Notes: generated by a model not told the origin, from the letters alone. A DNA stretch of 64,000 bases from UBA9659 sp965208605 (GCA_965208605.1 OZ242345.1:930001-994000); one strand, 5' to 3'. Numbered from the stretch's first letter, positions 50,670-59,739 are shown. A program made the numbers and translations.

Positions 50670-51698
50670 ATGAATAAGCAATGGATAATGTTGTTTCTAC
50701 TTGTGGGTATGGTGTTTTCTTCTCAGGTAATCGCTGACAAGGCTGTAGGCATTACGGTCCATCCACACATAGGATGGTCTAATTTCAGTCACGACAGTGA
50801 TCTGAAGGACGATCGCCATCTGGGTATCGGCATAGGCTATCAATTTGATTCTCCCTGGGCAGTAGAGCTGGTGATGCAACGCAATACTCCCCAGAGGGAT
50901 GACCGAACACAGCGGGATGGCAACATTGATTCCTGGCGAATGGATGGCATTTATCATTTCAACACCAGCAGCTTTACTGAGAATGAGAATATCCGGCCCT
51001 ATCTGTCCTTTGGCCTGGGGCGCGCGACCCATGATTACAAGATGGCTGGTCCGCCGGGGGGGAGAATTGAGAAGACGGAAAGCCAGTTTGATATTGGTGC
51101 TGGTTTCAAGTTGGATTTCAGCCCCAGATCCTCACTAAGAACGGATATCAGACTCTTCCGCGGCAACCGGGACGACCAGATGGCTAGCAGTATTTCTCTG
51201 GGTCTGCATCATGTGTTTGGGGCGGATAGGATAGTAGCCACTACTCCCACTAAGCCCAAAGCCAAAGTACAAACGAGGCCCACCCCACCCGCAACCATGC
51301 CGGATAGGGATACTGAAATGCTCCGTCGAGTGCCCGTCCAGATCACCCTGGACACTAAATTCGATTTTGACTCGGCTGTCGTGCGCATAGATTCTACTAG
51401 GCAAATTGCCGAAGTCGCCCGATTTATGAAGCAATATATGAGTACCACCGCCAGACTAGAAGGGCACACTGACGACCGGGGCAGCGAGGATTATAACCTT
51501 GACCTCTCATTGCGCCGCGCCAGAGCCGTCGCCTATATGCTCACTGATCGATATGGCATAGCAGCGGAACGTCTGACTACCAAAGGCTGGGGAGAAAGTC
51601 AGCCCAAGGACACCAACAAGACTGAAGCCGGGCAGCAAAATAACCGCCGAGTGGAAGCATTGATTGAGGCTGAAAAAGAAGTCATCGAAAGGCGTTAA
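50670..51698 (+). CDS. OmpA-family outer-membrane protein
   Basis: 342 residues. Signal peptide MNKQWIMLFLLVGMVFSSQV ... A, an OmpA-like eight-strand barrel (WSNFSHDSDLKDDRHLGIGI, SFGLGRATHDYKMAG), a Pro/Thr linker near 195-215, and a C-terminal OmpA/MotB domain with LEGHTDDRGSEDYNLDLSLR and NNRRVEALIEA that binds peptidoglycan. It ties the outer membrane to the wall. Confidence 0.92.
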   Translation: MNKQWIMLFLLVGMVFSSQVIADKAVGITVHPHIGWSNFSHDSDLKDDRHLGIGIGYQFDSPWAVELVMQRNTPQRDDRTQRDGNIDSWRMDGIYHFNTSSFTENENIRPYLSFGLGRATHDYKMAGPPGGRIEKTESQFDIGAGFKLDFSPRSSLRTDIRLFRGNRDDQMASSISLGLHHVFGADRIVATTPTKPKAKVQTRPTPPATMPDRDTEMLRRVPVQITLDTKFDFDSAVVRIDSTRQIAEVARFMKQYMSTTARLEGHTDDRGSEDYNLDLSLRRARAVAYMLTDRYGIAAERLTTKGWGESQPKDTNKTEAGQQNNRRVEALIEAEKEVIERR

Positions 51699-51707
51699 TC
51701 ACTGCGG

Positions 51708-51775
51708 GTGAGGCAATACCCTCTTGAAGACCTAAAGGTCCTTGATTGCTCACGAGTGCTGGCTGGCCCCCTGCG
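51708..51775 (+). pseudogene. 5' stub of a CaiB/BaiF-type CoA-transferase gene
   Basis: From GTG 51708 the frame reads RQYPLEDLKVLDCSRVLAGP, the N-terminal signature of family III CoA-transferases (usually LEGIRVLDLSRVLAGP). After about 22 codons it enters the dispersed repeat (CCGCCGTCATTCCCGTCACC) and loses homology. About 95 percent of the gene is missing. Confidence 0.7.
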
Positions 51776-51785
51776 GGCGACACCC

Positions 51786-52140
51786 CTCCCGCCGTCATTC
51801 CCGTCACCCCAGTCATTACAGCCATCGGCTGTGATGACTGGGGTGACGGGAATCCAGAGAAACGAAGTCAACCACCTCTGGGGTAGCTTATTAAAAACCG
51901 CTGATGGCTCTTTGAATTCAACCCCGAAGTGCAACCGGGGTTGGCGTAGGGAGGGTGAACTTTGCTAAAGCGTCAGGCTTTGATGCTGACGGAATAAATC
52001 GGAAAACAATACTCTTTTTTACTGGATTCCCGAGCAAGCTCGAGAATGACGGCGCGGGGCGCCCTAGGCCGCCAGAAGGAGCAGGGACGCTCCGCCGTCA
52101 GAATCAAAGAAGGCGGGAATCCAGAGGAACACTAGCAACC
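51786..52140. repeat. Composite repeat block after the CoA-transferase stub
   Basis: Long-stem hairpin core GTCACCCCAGTCATTACAGC / ATC loop / complement (51803-51847), AAAGCGTCAGGCTTTGATGC (51968), the ATCGGAAAACAATACTCTTT module (reverse of 4090), GGATTCCCGAGCAAGCTCG and a GGCGCGGGGCGCCCTAGGCC hairpin. GAATTCAACCCCGAAGTGC with CAACCGGGGTTGG at 51915-51945 is a local inverted repeat. No gene. Confidence 0.85.
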
Positions 52141-52151
52141 GCCAAGATAAA

Positions 52152-52187
52152 AAAATGCTGACAAGCACAAGGCTTGCCAGCATCTGA
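52152..52187 (-). terminator. Intrinsic terminator of the cold-shock gene
   Basis: On the minus strand ATGCTGGCAAGC / CTTGT loop / GCTTGTCAGCAT forms a 12-bp stem with one G-U pair, followed by seven T residues, 30-60 bases after the stop codon. Strong rho-independent terminator. Confidence 0.92.
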
Positions 52188-52215
52188 GGTAGGATTTTAT
52201 TGTGTTTTGACTTGC

Positions 52216-52422
52216 TTAATGAGGAACGACATTAACGGCCTGTGGGCCCTTATCGCCATCCTCCACTTCAAACTCAACTTCCTGTCCATCGGAAAGGGTT
52301 TTAAATCCATCCCCGGATATAGACCGAAAATGAACAAAGACGTCGGTGCCGCCTTCTCGTTCAATAAAACCAAAACCCTTCTTTTCATCAAACCACTTTA
52401 CGCGGCCAGTTACTGTAGACAT
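52216..52422 (-). CDS. Cold-shock protein (CspA family)
   Basis: 68 residues. RNP1 KGFGFI and RNP2 DVFVHF on a single OB fold; begins MSTVTGRVKWFDEKKGFGFI. It binds single-stranded RNA as a chaperone. An extra Met at 52425 gives MMST. Followed by a strong terminator, so it is a single-gene unit. The exact Csp paralogue cannot be named. Confidence 0.95.
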   Translation of the reverse strand: MSTVTGRVKWFDEKKGFGFIEREGGTDVFVHFRSISGDGFKTLSDGQEVEFEVEDGDKGPQAVNVVPH

Positions 52423-52555
52423 CATTTAACTCCATTTTCAAAAACATTTTCAAAAGCATTACCCGCTCACGCGAGCAACATTGTGATGGAAAGATGCAGG
52501 TATGTTACGAAGAAACGGGATGAGTATGATGGTCATCGACATTGCAGACATAAAC

Positions 52556-52616
52556 ATATGCTGTACCCTTTACCAGCTCGGCGAGTGTACAGCATATTGA
52601 AGGCAAGTACAGCATA
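52556..52616. promoter_or_regulatory. Inverted repeat between the cold-shock and LON-domain genes
   Basis: ATATGCTGTAC (52556-52566) and GTACAGCATAT (52587-52597) form a perfect 11-bp inverted repeat with a 20-base loop; a third copy GTACAGCATA lies at 52607-52616. Located after the end of the LON-domain gene and upstream of the cold-shock gene. Could be a repressor site or an RNA hairpin; no T-run follows. Confidence 0.5.
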
Positions 52617-52639
52617 AATCAGGCAATAAAAATGAGGGG

Positions 52640-53254
52640 TTATCGGCCTTTTTGTAGTCTCTCCACTAGCTTGTCAAGCTCGCGGAGCCTAGTGATAGGG
52701 CTCTTCATTTCCAAAAGTCGCTGTTTGAAATGATTAGGGCAGGGCAAGAGTTCAGCCAGCCTGGCACTAACCTCTCCCGCGAGGCGCATGTCGCAATCTA
52801 GCCCCAACCTTTGAATCGCTCGGTGTTCCATCAGAGTCTCAAGCAAGGTGATTAGATGTTGCTGTGCCTTGGGTACCTTGACCTTGTCTTCCGAGGCGAG
52901 CATTTTCACATCGGCAAGCATGAGCCGGTCTGCCTGTTCATACTGGTCTTGAATCACAAACTTCGTCTGCCCCTCTACCAAAATGCTCAACATTCCATTA
53001 AGCAGCTGATCAAAATCAACAATGGTGCAGTAGGTGCCATACTCGGAGATACTCGGTAAGGGGTCATCCTGATTGAGCAGGCTCTGCTCCCCTTCTAGTA
53101 TCAAGACAAGACCAAAACCGGTGTGCTCACGCAAGCAATGCTTGACCATATCAAGATAGCGAGTTTCAAATATCTGCAACGACAGACGCCCGCCCGGGAA
53201 GAGCACCGTGGGCAATGGGAGGAGTGGTATGGTTAAGGATGAGGGCACTGACAT
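52640..53254 (-). CDS. LON peptidase substrate-binding-domain protein
   Basis: 204 residues covering only the N-terminal Lon domain (PF02190): IPLLPLPTVLFPGGRLSLQI, FETRYLDMVKHCL, FGLVLI. No ATPase or Ser-Lys protease part. Such stand-alone LON-N proteins are common in proteobacteria and their role is unclear. Single gene. Confidence 0.88.
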   Translation of the reverse strand: MSVPSSLTIPLLPLPTVLFPGGRLSLQIFETRYLDMVKHCLREHTGFGLVLILEGEQSLLNQDDPLPSISEYGTYCTIVDFDQLLNGMLSILVEGQTKFVIQDQYEQADRLMLADVKMLASEDKVKVPKAQQHLITLLETLMEHRAIQRLGLDCDMRLAGEVSARLAELLPCPNHFKQRLLEMKSPITRLRELDKLVERLQKGR

Positions 53255-53289
53255 GGCTACATTTTAGCCTTTCGTGCTCAGTAAACAAA

Positions 53290-53440
53290 CACTCGCGCCG
53301 TCATTCTCGTCACCCCGGTCATTACAGCCATCACCCCGTCATTCTCGGGCTTGCCCTCTGACGGGTTGGAGGACCGGGGTAAATCGGAACACAATACTCT
53401 TTTTTACTGGATTCCCGAGCAAGCTCGAGAATGACGGGAT
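53290..53440. repeat. Repeat block upstream of uppP
   Basis: Half of the long-stem hairpin (CGTCACCCCGGTCATTACAG, 53307-53327) without its partner arm, then CCCGTCATTCTCGGGCTTGC, the ACCGGGGTAAATCGG module (reverse of 20300) and GGATTCCCGAGCAAGCTCG with AATGACGGG. The missing arm shows that the cores can break. Confidence 0.8.
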
Positions 53441-53512
53441 TCAGCGTCTGGTATATAAAGAGCCTCAGCGTCTGGTATATATAGAGCCCTCAGCGTTTGG
53501 TATGTAAAGAGT
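53440..53512. repeat. Three tandem CAGCGTCTGGTATATAAAG units upstream of uppP
   Basis: Units of about 24-26 bp containing CCTCAGCGTCTGGTATATA and AAAGAG. The same GAGCCCTCAGCG core occurs in ssb (54472-54570) and after rplQ (60000-60100). The TATATAAAGAG parts are AT-rich and could bear -10 elements for uppP. Confidence 0.85.
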
Positions 53513-53543
53513 TATATAATGCTAGTGCAAACAGGAATAAGCG

Positions 53544-54374
53544 GTGGAACAACTTCAAGTACTGATATTGGCATTGATACAGGGGATAACCGAGTTTCTC
53601 CCGATTTCCAGTGCCGCACATCTTATCCTCCCCGCCCAGCTACTGGGCTGGCAAGATCAGGGGCTAGCATTTGATATCGCGGTCCACCTGGGCTCCTTGG
53701 TTGCCGTAATCTTCTATTTCCATCCCGATCTCAGGCAACTTGGCGTTGCTCTCTGGCAGCGTCTGACGACAGGATGCCAGACAAATGACAGTCGTCTGGC
53801 TATTTTGCTACTTGTTGCCTGCTTGCCGGTCCTGCTGGTTGGCTTCTTCGCCCGCTTCTATGTTGAAGCAGAGTTGCGCAAGATTGAGGTCATTGCGGTT
53901 ACCACGATTGTCTTCGGCATCGCCTTGCTGGTCGCGGACCGGCTGAGCAAGACCGTTAGGGACACCCGGAGTCTTGGTCTGGGTTCGGCACTACTGATTG
54001 GAATGGCGCAATGCCTGGCACTGATTCCGGGCACATCTCGTGCTGGTATCACTATCACTGCCGCCTTGCTGCTTGGCTTTACTCGCAAGAGTGCCGCCAA
54101 AATCTCTTTCTTAATCTCAATACCTACCATCTCAGGGGCGGCGGGATGGCAATTATGGGAGCTCTTCGTTACCCACAGCATCACTCATGCGCCTATCATC
54201 CAAGAGAAGAGCGTCCAGGTTGCGGAGCTTGCCACGGGTTTTGTCCTTGCCGGACTCAGTTCCTATCTCTGTATCAGGCTACTCTTGGACTATATTTCCA
54301 GAATAAGTTTTTTACCCTTCGTCATCTATCGCCTGCTTCTGGGCACCCTGCTACTGGTGTTTATTGCCGGCTAG
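53544..54374 (+). CDS. uppP: Undecaprenyl-diphosphatase UppP (BacA)
   Basis: 276 residues from GTG 53544. GITEFLPISSAAHLILPAQLLGW (in part) and the phosphatase motif PGTSRAGITITAALLLGFTR are the BacA signatures; eight membrane helices. It recycles the lipid carrier for cell-wall synthesis and gives bacitracin resistance. Convergent with ssb. Confidence 0.95.
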   Translation: MEQLQVLILALIQGITEFLPISSAAHLILPAQLLGWQDQGLAFDIAVHLGSLVAVIFYFHPDLRQLGVALWQRLTTGCQTNDSRLAILLLVACLPVLLVGFFARFYVEAELRKIEVIAVTTIVFGIALLVADRLSKTVRDTRSLGLGSALLIGMAQCLALIPGTSRAGITITAALLLGFTRKSAAKISFLISIPTISGAAGWQLWELFVTHSITHAPIIQEKSVQVAELATGFVLAGLSSYLCIRLLLDYISRISFLPFVIYRLLLGTLLLVFIAG

Positions 54375-54413
54375 AGCCTTCAGTCTTTTAGAAGAGCTAG
54401 AAGAACAGGCTGC

Positions 54414-54938
54414 TCAAAAAGGAATATCGTCGTCAAAATCCTCGCCGGAAGAGCTATCGGCCGTTTTTTGTGTAGAGCCCTCAGCGGTTTTGTGTGAAGA
54501 GCCCTCAGCGGTTTTGTGTGTAGAGCCCTCAGCTGTTTTTTGTGTAGAGCCCTCAGCGGATGAAGAACCCTCAGCAGGTCTAGCATAGGACGAATCAGCA
54601 TCACCCTTGGAATCCAGCATCTGCATTTCTTTGGCGACGATCTCCGTCGTGTAGTGCTTCTGGCCGTCTCGTTCCCAGGTATTCGTTTGCAACTCGCCTT
54701 CAATATACACCTTTGAGCCCTTATGCAAATACTCGCTGGCGATTTCCGCCAATCGATCAAAGAAGACCACCCGGTGCCATTCCGTGCGCTCCCTTTGCTC
54801 ATTGGACTCTCGATCGCGCCAGGATTTCGTCGTCGCCACCGAGACGTTGCATACCGCCTTACCACTCGTAGTCACCCGCGATTCAGGGTCCCTACCAATA
54901 TTCCCCAACAAGATTGCCTTATTTACCCCACGCGCCAT
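54414..54938 (-). CDS. ssb: Single-stranded DNA-binding protein with repeated linker
   Basis: 174 residues. OB fold MARGVNKAILLGNIGRDPES to about residue 112, then a disordered linker, then the protein-interaction tip DDDIPF. The linker is built from four 8-residue units (AEGSTQKT, AEGSTHKT, AEGSSHKT, AEGSTQKT) encoded by a 24-bp repeat that also occurs outside genes near uppP and rplQ. SSB coats single-stranded DNA; tip and fold are intact, so it should be functional. Confidence 0.95.
   Translation of the reverse strand: MARGVNKAILLGNIGRDPESRVTTSGKAVCNVSVATTKSWRDRESNEQRERTEWHRVVFFDRLAEIASEYLHKGSKVYIEGELQTNTWERDGQKHYTTEIVAKEMQMLDSKGDADSSYARPAEGSSSAEGSTQKTAEGSTHKTAEGSSHKTAEGSTQKTADSSSGEDFDDDIPF
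54472..54570. repeat. 24-bp repeat array inside ssb
   Basis: Four units of GTAGAGCCCTCAGCGGTTTT and variants, spaced 24 bp, in frame with ssb on the minus strand. They share AGAGCCCTCAGCG with the arrays at 53440-53512 and 60000-60100. Confidence 0.9.
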
Positions 54939-54971
54939 GTTCTTCTCCTGTTTATACCCTTCTAGTTAGTT

Positions 54972-56447
54972 TTAGGAAGCCACTACCCTATGCTCTAGGG
55001 TCTCATCATCAAACAAACGCTCATCTACTTTCAGATAAATCAGACTCTTGGAGCCTTCTTCCGTGCCTTCTTTAGAGCCTTCTTCAATGCTTCTTTCGAT
55101 AAGACTAGCCTCTATGACTCCAGGGACAGATACTAACCTGTCCACAGTCTCTTGGGCAGACCGAAAATTATAATTGTCCAGTATCAGGGTGCGGCTGCCG
55201 ATATGACGCAGGCTCGGCAGGGTAAATATCAGCAGTGCCCAGAGGCCACAGAGCCCGGTGTTCACCCACAGCAGGGGCGATATATCGGCGGCAATAAATC
55301 GTCCTTCACTGACAAGCGATTCACTGACAAGCCACCCACTGACAAGCCATCCGCCGACAAGCCCCCCGGCAAATACTCCCAGATACTGGCAGGTCGTATA
55401 GGCGCCCATGGCGGCACCCCTCAGGTCGGCCGACACCAGCTTGCTCAACTGGGCGGGGAGCAGCACTTCCAGCAGGTTAAAGCCCATAAAAAAGAGGGTC
55501 ATACCGACCAGCGGCAACCACCAGAGGTGCCAGGCATCCTGGGTCATCATCAACCCAAAGCCTATAACCAGAGAGAGGGCTACGCCAAGCATCATCAGGC
55601 GAGCGTCAAGTACCCGGTCTGCCAGCCACATCAACGGCGACATGAGCACAAAAGAGCCCGCCAGCATCGCCAGGTAGTATATAAAATGTTGACTGTCCTC
55701 AATATGACCCGTTGCTTTCAAGAGCAGCGGAAATGCCATAAAGCTACTGAGCAGCAGGAAGTGCAGGAGGAAAATAGAAAGATTGATGCGCCAGAGTGCC
55801 TTGTCGGTCATCAAGGCAAGGAACCTAGTAGACGCCGAGGGCTTGCCGGGGTGGGTGCCAGGATGAGTGCCGGGATGGGTGCCAGAGTGCCGTCCCCGTG
55901 CCGGGACCAGTGTGAACACCAGCAGCAGACCCACCAGGCCCAGGATCCCGGTCACCACAAATAGACCCCTGAGCCCCTGACTGGCAGCAATCAACGGTCC
56001 CAATACTAGAGCCAGGGCAAAGGAACTCCCAATAGCAAGGCCGATGATAGTCATCGCCTTGCTTCTTTGATCCACTCGGGTCACGTCGGCCATGAGTGCC
56101 AGTAACACGCCAGAGATAGCACCACAACCCTGTAAAAATCGTCCGAGTATGACCCCATAGATGTGCGTTGATACTGCCGCCACCAGGCTACCCAGCACCA
56201 GCATAAGCAGCCCCGCGATGATGAGTGGCTTCCGCCCCCACCGGTCCGACAAGATGCCCAGGGGGATTTGCAATAGAGACTGGGAAAGGCCATGAATCCC
56301 CAGTGCCAAGCCAATGAGCACCGAGGTTGCCCCAAGCAGATTCGGTGCTACCAGGGGTAGGACTGGCAAGACCATGAACAGGCCTAGCATCCTGATGAGG
56401 TAGATCAGCCCTATGGCAGATGTGGCGCTTCGTTCTTGTTGATTCAT
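54972..56447 (-). CDS. MFS transporter, YajR-like, with C-terminal ferredoxin-like domain
   Basis: 491 residues from ATG 56447 (frame open to 56462). Twelve helices, motif A GILSDRWGRKPLIIAG, and a C-terminal YAM-like domain (TLILDNYNFRSAQETVDRLV ... LIYLKVDER). It would export drugs. Three in-frame microduplications are seen: GTHPGTHPGTHPGK (55850-55885), WLVSGWLVSESLVSEG (55305-55370) and EEGSKEGTEEGSKS (55045-55100). The order ssb-MFS-uvrA matches many gammaproteobacteria. Confidence 0.9.
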   Translation of the reverse strand: MNQQERSATSAIGLIYLIRMLGLFMVLPVLPLVAPNLLGATSVLIGLALGIHGLSQSLLQIPLGILSDRWGRKPLIIAGLLMLVLGSLVAAVSTHIYGVILGRFLQGCGAISGVLLALMADVTRVDQRSKAMTIIGLAIGSSFALALVLGPLIAASQGLRGLFVVTGILGLVGLLLVFTLVPARGRHSGTHPGTHPGTHPGKPSASTRFLALMTDKALWRINLSIFLLHFLLLSSFMAFPLLLKATGHIEDSQHFIYYLAMLAGSFVLMSPLMWLADRVLDARLMMLGVALSLVIGFGLMMTQDAWHLWWLPLVGMTLFFMGFNLLEVLLPAQLSKLVSADLRGAAMGAYTTCQYLGVFAGGLVGGWLVSGWLVSESLVSEGRFIAADISPLLWVNTGLCGLWALLIFTLPSLRHIGSRTLILDNYNFRSAQETVDRLVSVPGVIEASLIERSIEEGSKEGTEEGSKSLIYLKVDERLFDDETLEHRVVAS

Positions 56448-56489
56448 AAGTGGTACCGGCACTTGGATTCAATTCTTAAGTGCAACTTC

Positions 56490-56700
56490 ACCCTCCCCGA
56501 ACTCCGTCATCACATGTCCGATGGTATGGACAGGCCGTGATGACGAGGGTGACGAGAATGACAGGGTAGCCATTATTGTATATAAAGAGTCGTAAAGAGT
56601 TATCCTGTCGCAAGCCCTTAGACGCTTGGCAGACGCTTGGCAGAACGCTTGGCAGACGCTTGGCAGAAGACTTGTCAGAACGCTTGTCAGAACATGTAGT
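56490..56700. repeat. Degenerate hairpin and tandem units upstream of uvrA
   Basis: A degenerate long-stem hairpin (CCGTCATCACATGTCCGATG ... GTGATGACGAGGGTGACGAG, 56505-56560) and about six units of AGACGCTTGGC/AGAACGCTTGGC (56619-56695). CTTGGATTCAATTCTTAA at 56464 also occurs at 5876. No LexA box (CTGT-N8-ACAG) was found before uvrA. Confidence 0.8.
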
Positions 56701-56832
56701 GTGCCACCCAGGATATGGCTGTCTCCCCAATCAGCCTTGTCCTACAACCTAGTCAGACTAATCTCTGGTTGGGAAGGCTTCTATCTTGCAGGAGATGCAT
56801 CCGTTGCATAGTTTCAAAAAGGCGATTGTCCT

Positions 56833-59691
56833 GTGAAGCGGATTTCAATTCACGGTGCCCGGACTCACAATCTCAAAAATATCAGTCTAGATATACCCAG
56901 AGACAAGCTGGTGGTTATCACTGGACTGTCCGGGTCGGGGAAGTCTTCCCTCGCTTTTGACACCTTATATGCAGAGGGCCAACGGCGATATGTTGAGTCC
57001 CTCTCTACCTATGCGCGGCAATTCCTGTCCCTTATGGAAAAGCCTGATGTGGAACACATTGAAGGGTTATCGCCGGCAATATCCATTGAGCAGAAGTCCA
57101 CCAGCCATAATCCCCGATCAACCGTCGGCACCATTACCGAAATTTATGACTATCTACGGTTACTCTTCGCACGAGTGGGTGAACCACACTGCCCGACCCA
57201 CGGCAACAAACTAAAAGCCCAATCCATCAGTCAGATGGTGGATACACTCCTGAGCATTGAGGAAGAAACAAGCTTCCTGCTACTAGCGCCCCTGGTCAAG
57301 GACAAGAAGGGAGAACACCGACATCTGCTTGAGGAACTGGCAAGCAAAGGCTTCATTCGGGCAAGAATCAACGGTCTGGTAACTGATCTGGATGCCCCAC
57401 CGGCGCTTGAGAAGAACAAAAGGCACTCCATTGAAGTCGTGATTGATCGGCTGAAGATTGGCTCCCTCGCCATGGGCTCCCCTGCTAAAGCCGATCTAAA
57501 AATAAGACTTGCAGACTCTTTTGAAACCGCAACCCATGTATCAGAGGGCATTGCTACCGTTTCATTTGTTGACTCGACGAGAGAAGATCTGGTGTTTTCC
57601 ACCCAATTTGCCTGCCCTATATGTGGCCATTCCATCCAGGAACTAGAGCCTAGGCTTTTTTCCTTCAACAACCCCGCGGGTGCTTGCCAGACATGCGATG
57701 GTCTTGGCGTGCATCAATTCTTTGACCCGGAGGCACTCATCCAGGCACCAGACCTGACGCTTGCGGAAGGGGCAATCCAAGGCTGGGACCGGCGTAGCAT
57801 CTATTACTTCCAAATGCTGGTATCGCTCGCTCGCCACTATGAATTTGATCTGGATACACCATTCAATCAACTATCAAGCCGACTACAAAACATCATCCTT
57901 TATGGTAGCGATGGGGAAAAAATACAATTCAAATATGTGAATGACCGGGGTGACGAATATGTGCGCTCGCATGCCTTTGAAGGCATCATCCATAACATGC
58001 AGCGGCGATTTCGAGAAACCGATTCGCAGCTGGTCAGGGAAAAACTATCCTCTTATCTCACTCAGCGGGACTGCCCTGAATGTCAAGGCGCAAGATTGAA
58101 TGCCGATGCCCGAGCAGTGACTATTGATGGCCTCTCCTTGGCGGATATCACTTCCTGGTCGGTAGTTGATGCTTGGCATTATTTCAAAGACCTCAGACTT
58201 CCCGGGCAACGGGCGCCCATTGCGGACAGAATCTTGAAAGAAACGCTCACCCGGTTGGAATTCCTGAAAGACGTGGGGCTTGATTATCTGACCCTGTCCC
58301 GTAGTGCGAGTAGCCTGTCTGGGGGCGAAGCGCAACGCATCCGTCTTGCCAGTCAAATTGGCGCGGGGCTGGTGGGGGTGATGTATATTCTAGACGAACC
58401 ATCAATCGGTTTGCATCAGCGGGACAATAAACGGCTACTTGCTACGCTGATGCGCCTCAGGGATATGGGTAACACGGTTATCGTTGTTGAGCATGATGAA
58501 GAAGCGATTAGAAGTGCCGACTTTATTGTGGATATTGGTCCTGGTCCCGGTATCCACGGTGGGGAAGTAGTCGCCTCGGGACAACTCCCCGATATTCTAC
58601 AAGAAAGCAGATCTATTACCGGGCAATTCCTCAGTCGGCAAAGGCAAATCGCCGTTCCTAAGCAACGCCATTCCTTTCATCCCGATAAAAAACTCTGCTT
58701 GAAGGGAGCAACCGGTAACAATCTAAAACAGATCAATTTTGAAATCCCACTGAACCTGCTCACTTGTATCACTGGCGTCTCTGGCTCTGGCAAATCTACA
58801 CTGGTCAACCACACCCTCTATCCCATAGTCGCAAGACAATTAAATGGTGCCACCAAAGTCCAAGCAGCACCCTATGAATCAATAGAAGGCATTGAGCAAC
58901 TGGATAAGGTGGTAGACATTGATCAGGGCCCCATTGGGCGCACCCCCCGCTCAAATCCGGCAACTTATACGGGAATTTTCACCCCGATTCGCGAGCTATT
59001 TGCGGCCACCCCGGAAGCCAGATCCAGAGGCTACAGACCGGGTAGATTTAGTTTCAATGTGAAGGGCGGGCGTTGCGAGATGTGCCGCGGCGATGGGCTA
59101 ATCAGGGTGGAAATGCACTTTCTACCGGATGTGTATGTCACCTGTGATGCCTGCAAAGGCAAACGTTACAACCGTGAAACTCTAGAAATTCTTTATAAAA
59201 ACAAGAATATAGCTGAAGTGCTGGACATGACAGTTGAGGCTGCCTATCAATTCCTGAATGTGCTGCCGGTGATAAGCCGCAAGCTACAGACGCTGCTAGA
59301 TGTTGGTCTCGGGTACATCAACCTAGGGCAGAGCGCCACTACCCTCTCTGGTGGCGAAGCGCAACGCGTCAAACTAGCGCGCGAACTGGCAAAGACAGCG
59401 ACAAGCAAAACGCTTTATATTCTGGACGAACCAACGACCGGGCTACATTTCCATGACATACAACAACTGCTTGAAGTCATCCATCGTTTGCGGGATCAAG
59501 GCAATACCATCCTGATTATTGAACATAATATGGATGTCATCAAAACTGCCGATTGGATAGTTGATCTGGGACCAGAAGGTGGTGCGGGCGGTGGGGAAAT
59601 TGTTGCCGTGGGTACGCCAGAGATGCTTGCCCAGTGCAAGACATCGGCTACGGGTCAATTTCTGAAACCCATTCTAGAGAAGAAGTGCTAG
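56833..59691 (+). CDS. uvrA: Excinuclease ABC subunit A
   Basis: 952 residues from GTG 56833. Two ABC ATPase modules: Walker A GLSGSGKSSLAFDTLYAEGQ and GVSGSGKSTLVNHTLYP, signatures LSGGEAQRIRLASQIG and LSGGEAQRVKLARELA, and Walker B MYILDEPSIGLH and LYILDEPTTGLH. Two zinc modules are seen (CPICGH ... CQTCDG and CEMCRG ... CDACKG). It recognises DNA damage with UvrB. The final residues EKKC and stop lie in a 14-bp unit duplicated downstream. Confidence 0.97.
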   Translation: MKRISIHGARTHNLKNISLDIPRDKLVVITGLSGSGKSSLAFDTLYAEGQRRYVESLSTYARQFLSLMEKPDVEHIEGLSPAISIEQKSTSHNPRSTVGTITEIYDYLRLLFARVGEPHCPTHGNKLKAQSISQMVDTLLSIEEETSFLLLAPLVKDKKGEHRHLLEELASKGFIRARINGLVTDLDAPPALEKNKRHSIEVVIDRLKIGSLAMGSPAKADLKIRLADSFETATHVSEGIATVSFVDSTREDLVFSTQFACPICGHSIQELEPRLFSFNNPAGACQTCDGLGVHQFFDPEALIQAPDLTLAEGAIQGWDRRSIYYFQMLVSLARHYEFDLDTPFNQLSSRLQNIILYGSDGEKIQFKYVNDRGDEYVRSHAFEGIIHNMQRRFRETDSQLVREKLSSYLTQRDCPECQGARLNADARAVTIDGLSLADITSWSVVDAWHYFKDLRLPGQRAPIADRILKETLTRLEFLKDVGLDYLTLSRSASSLSGGEAQRIRLASQIGAGLVGVMYILDEPSIGLHQRDNKRLLATLMRLRDMGNTVIVVEHDEEAIRSADFIVDIGPGPGIHGGEVVASGQLPDILQESRSITGQFLSRQRQIAVPKQRHSFHPDKKLCLKGATGNNLKQINFEIPLNLLTCITGVSGSGKSTLVNHTLYPIVARQLNGATKVQAAPYESIEGIEQLDKVVDIDQGPIGRTPRSNPATYTGIFTPIRELFAATPEARSRGYRPGRFSFNVKGGRCEMCRGDGLIRVEMHFLPDVYVTCDACKGKRYNRETLEILYKNKNIAEVLDMTVEAAYQFLNVLPVISRKLQTLLDVGLGYINLGQSATTLSGGEAQRVKLARELAKTATSKTLYILDEPTTGLHFHDIQQLLEVIHRLRDQGNTILIIEHNMDVIKTADWIVDLGPEGGAGGGEIVAVGTPEMLAQCKTSATGQFLKPILEKKC

Positions 59692-59720
59692 AGAAGAAGT
59701 GCTAGAGAATAAATGCTAGA
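59674..59720 (+). repeat. 14-bp tandem repeat spanning the uvrA stop codon
   Basis: Three units of CTAGAGAAGAAGTG and variants; the uvrA stop TAG lies in the junction, so the end of the gene has been copied downstream. Confidence 0.88.
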
Positions 59721-59739
59721 AGCAACCCACTAGCGAAGC

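Noticed and set aside
52174..52617. 147-codon plus-strand frame over the cold-shock gene
   Set aside because: It is antisense to the CspA-family gene and its terminator.
56463..56832. LexA/SOS box upstream of uvrA
   Set aside because: No CTGT-N8-ACAG match was seen; the region holds repeats instead.
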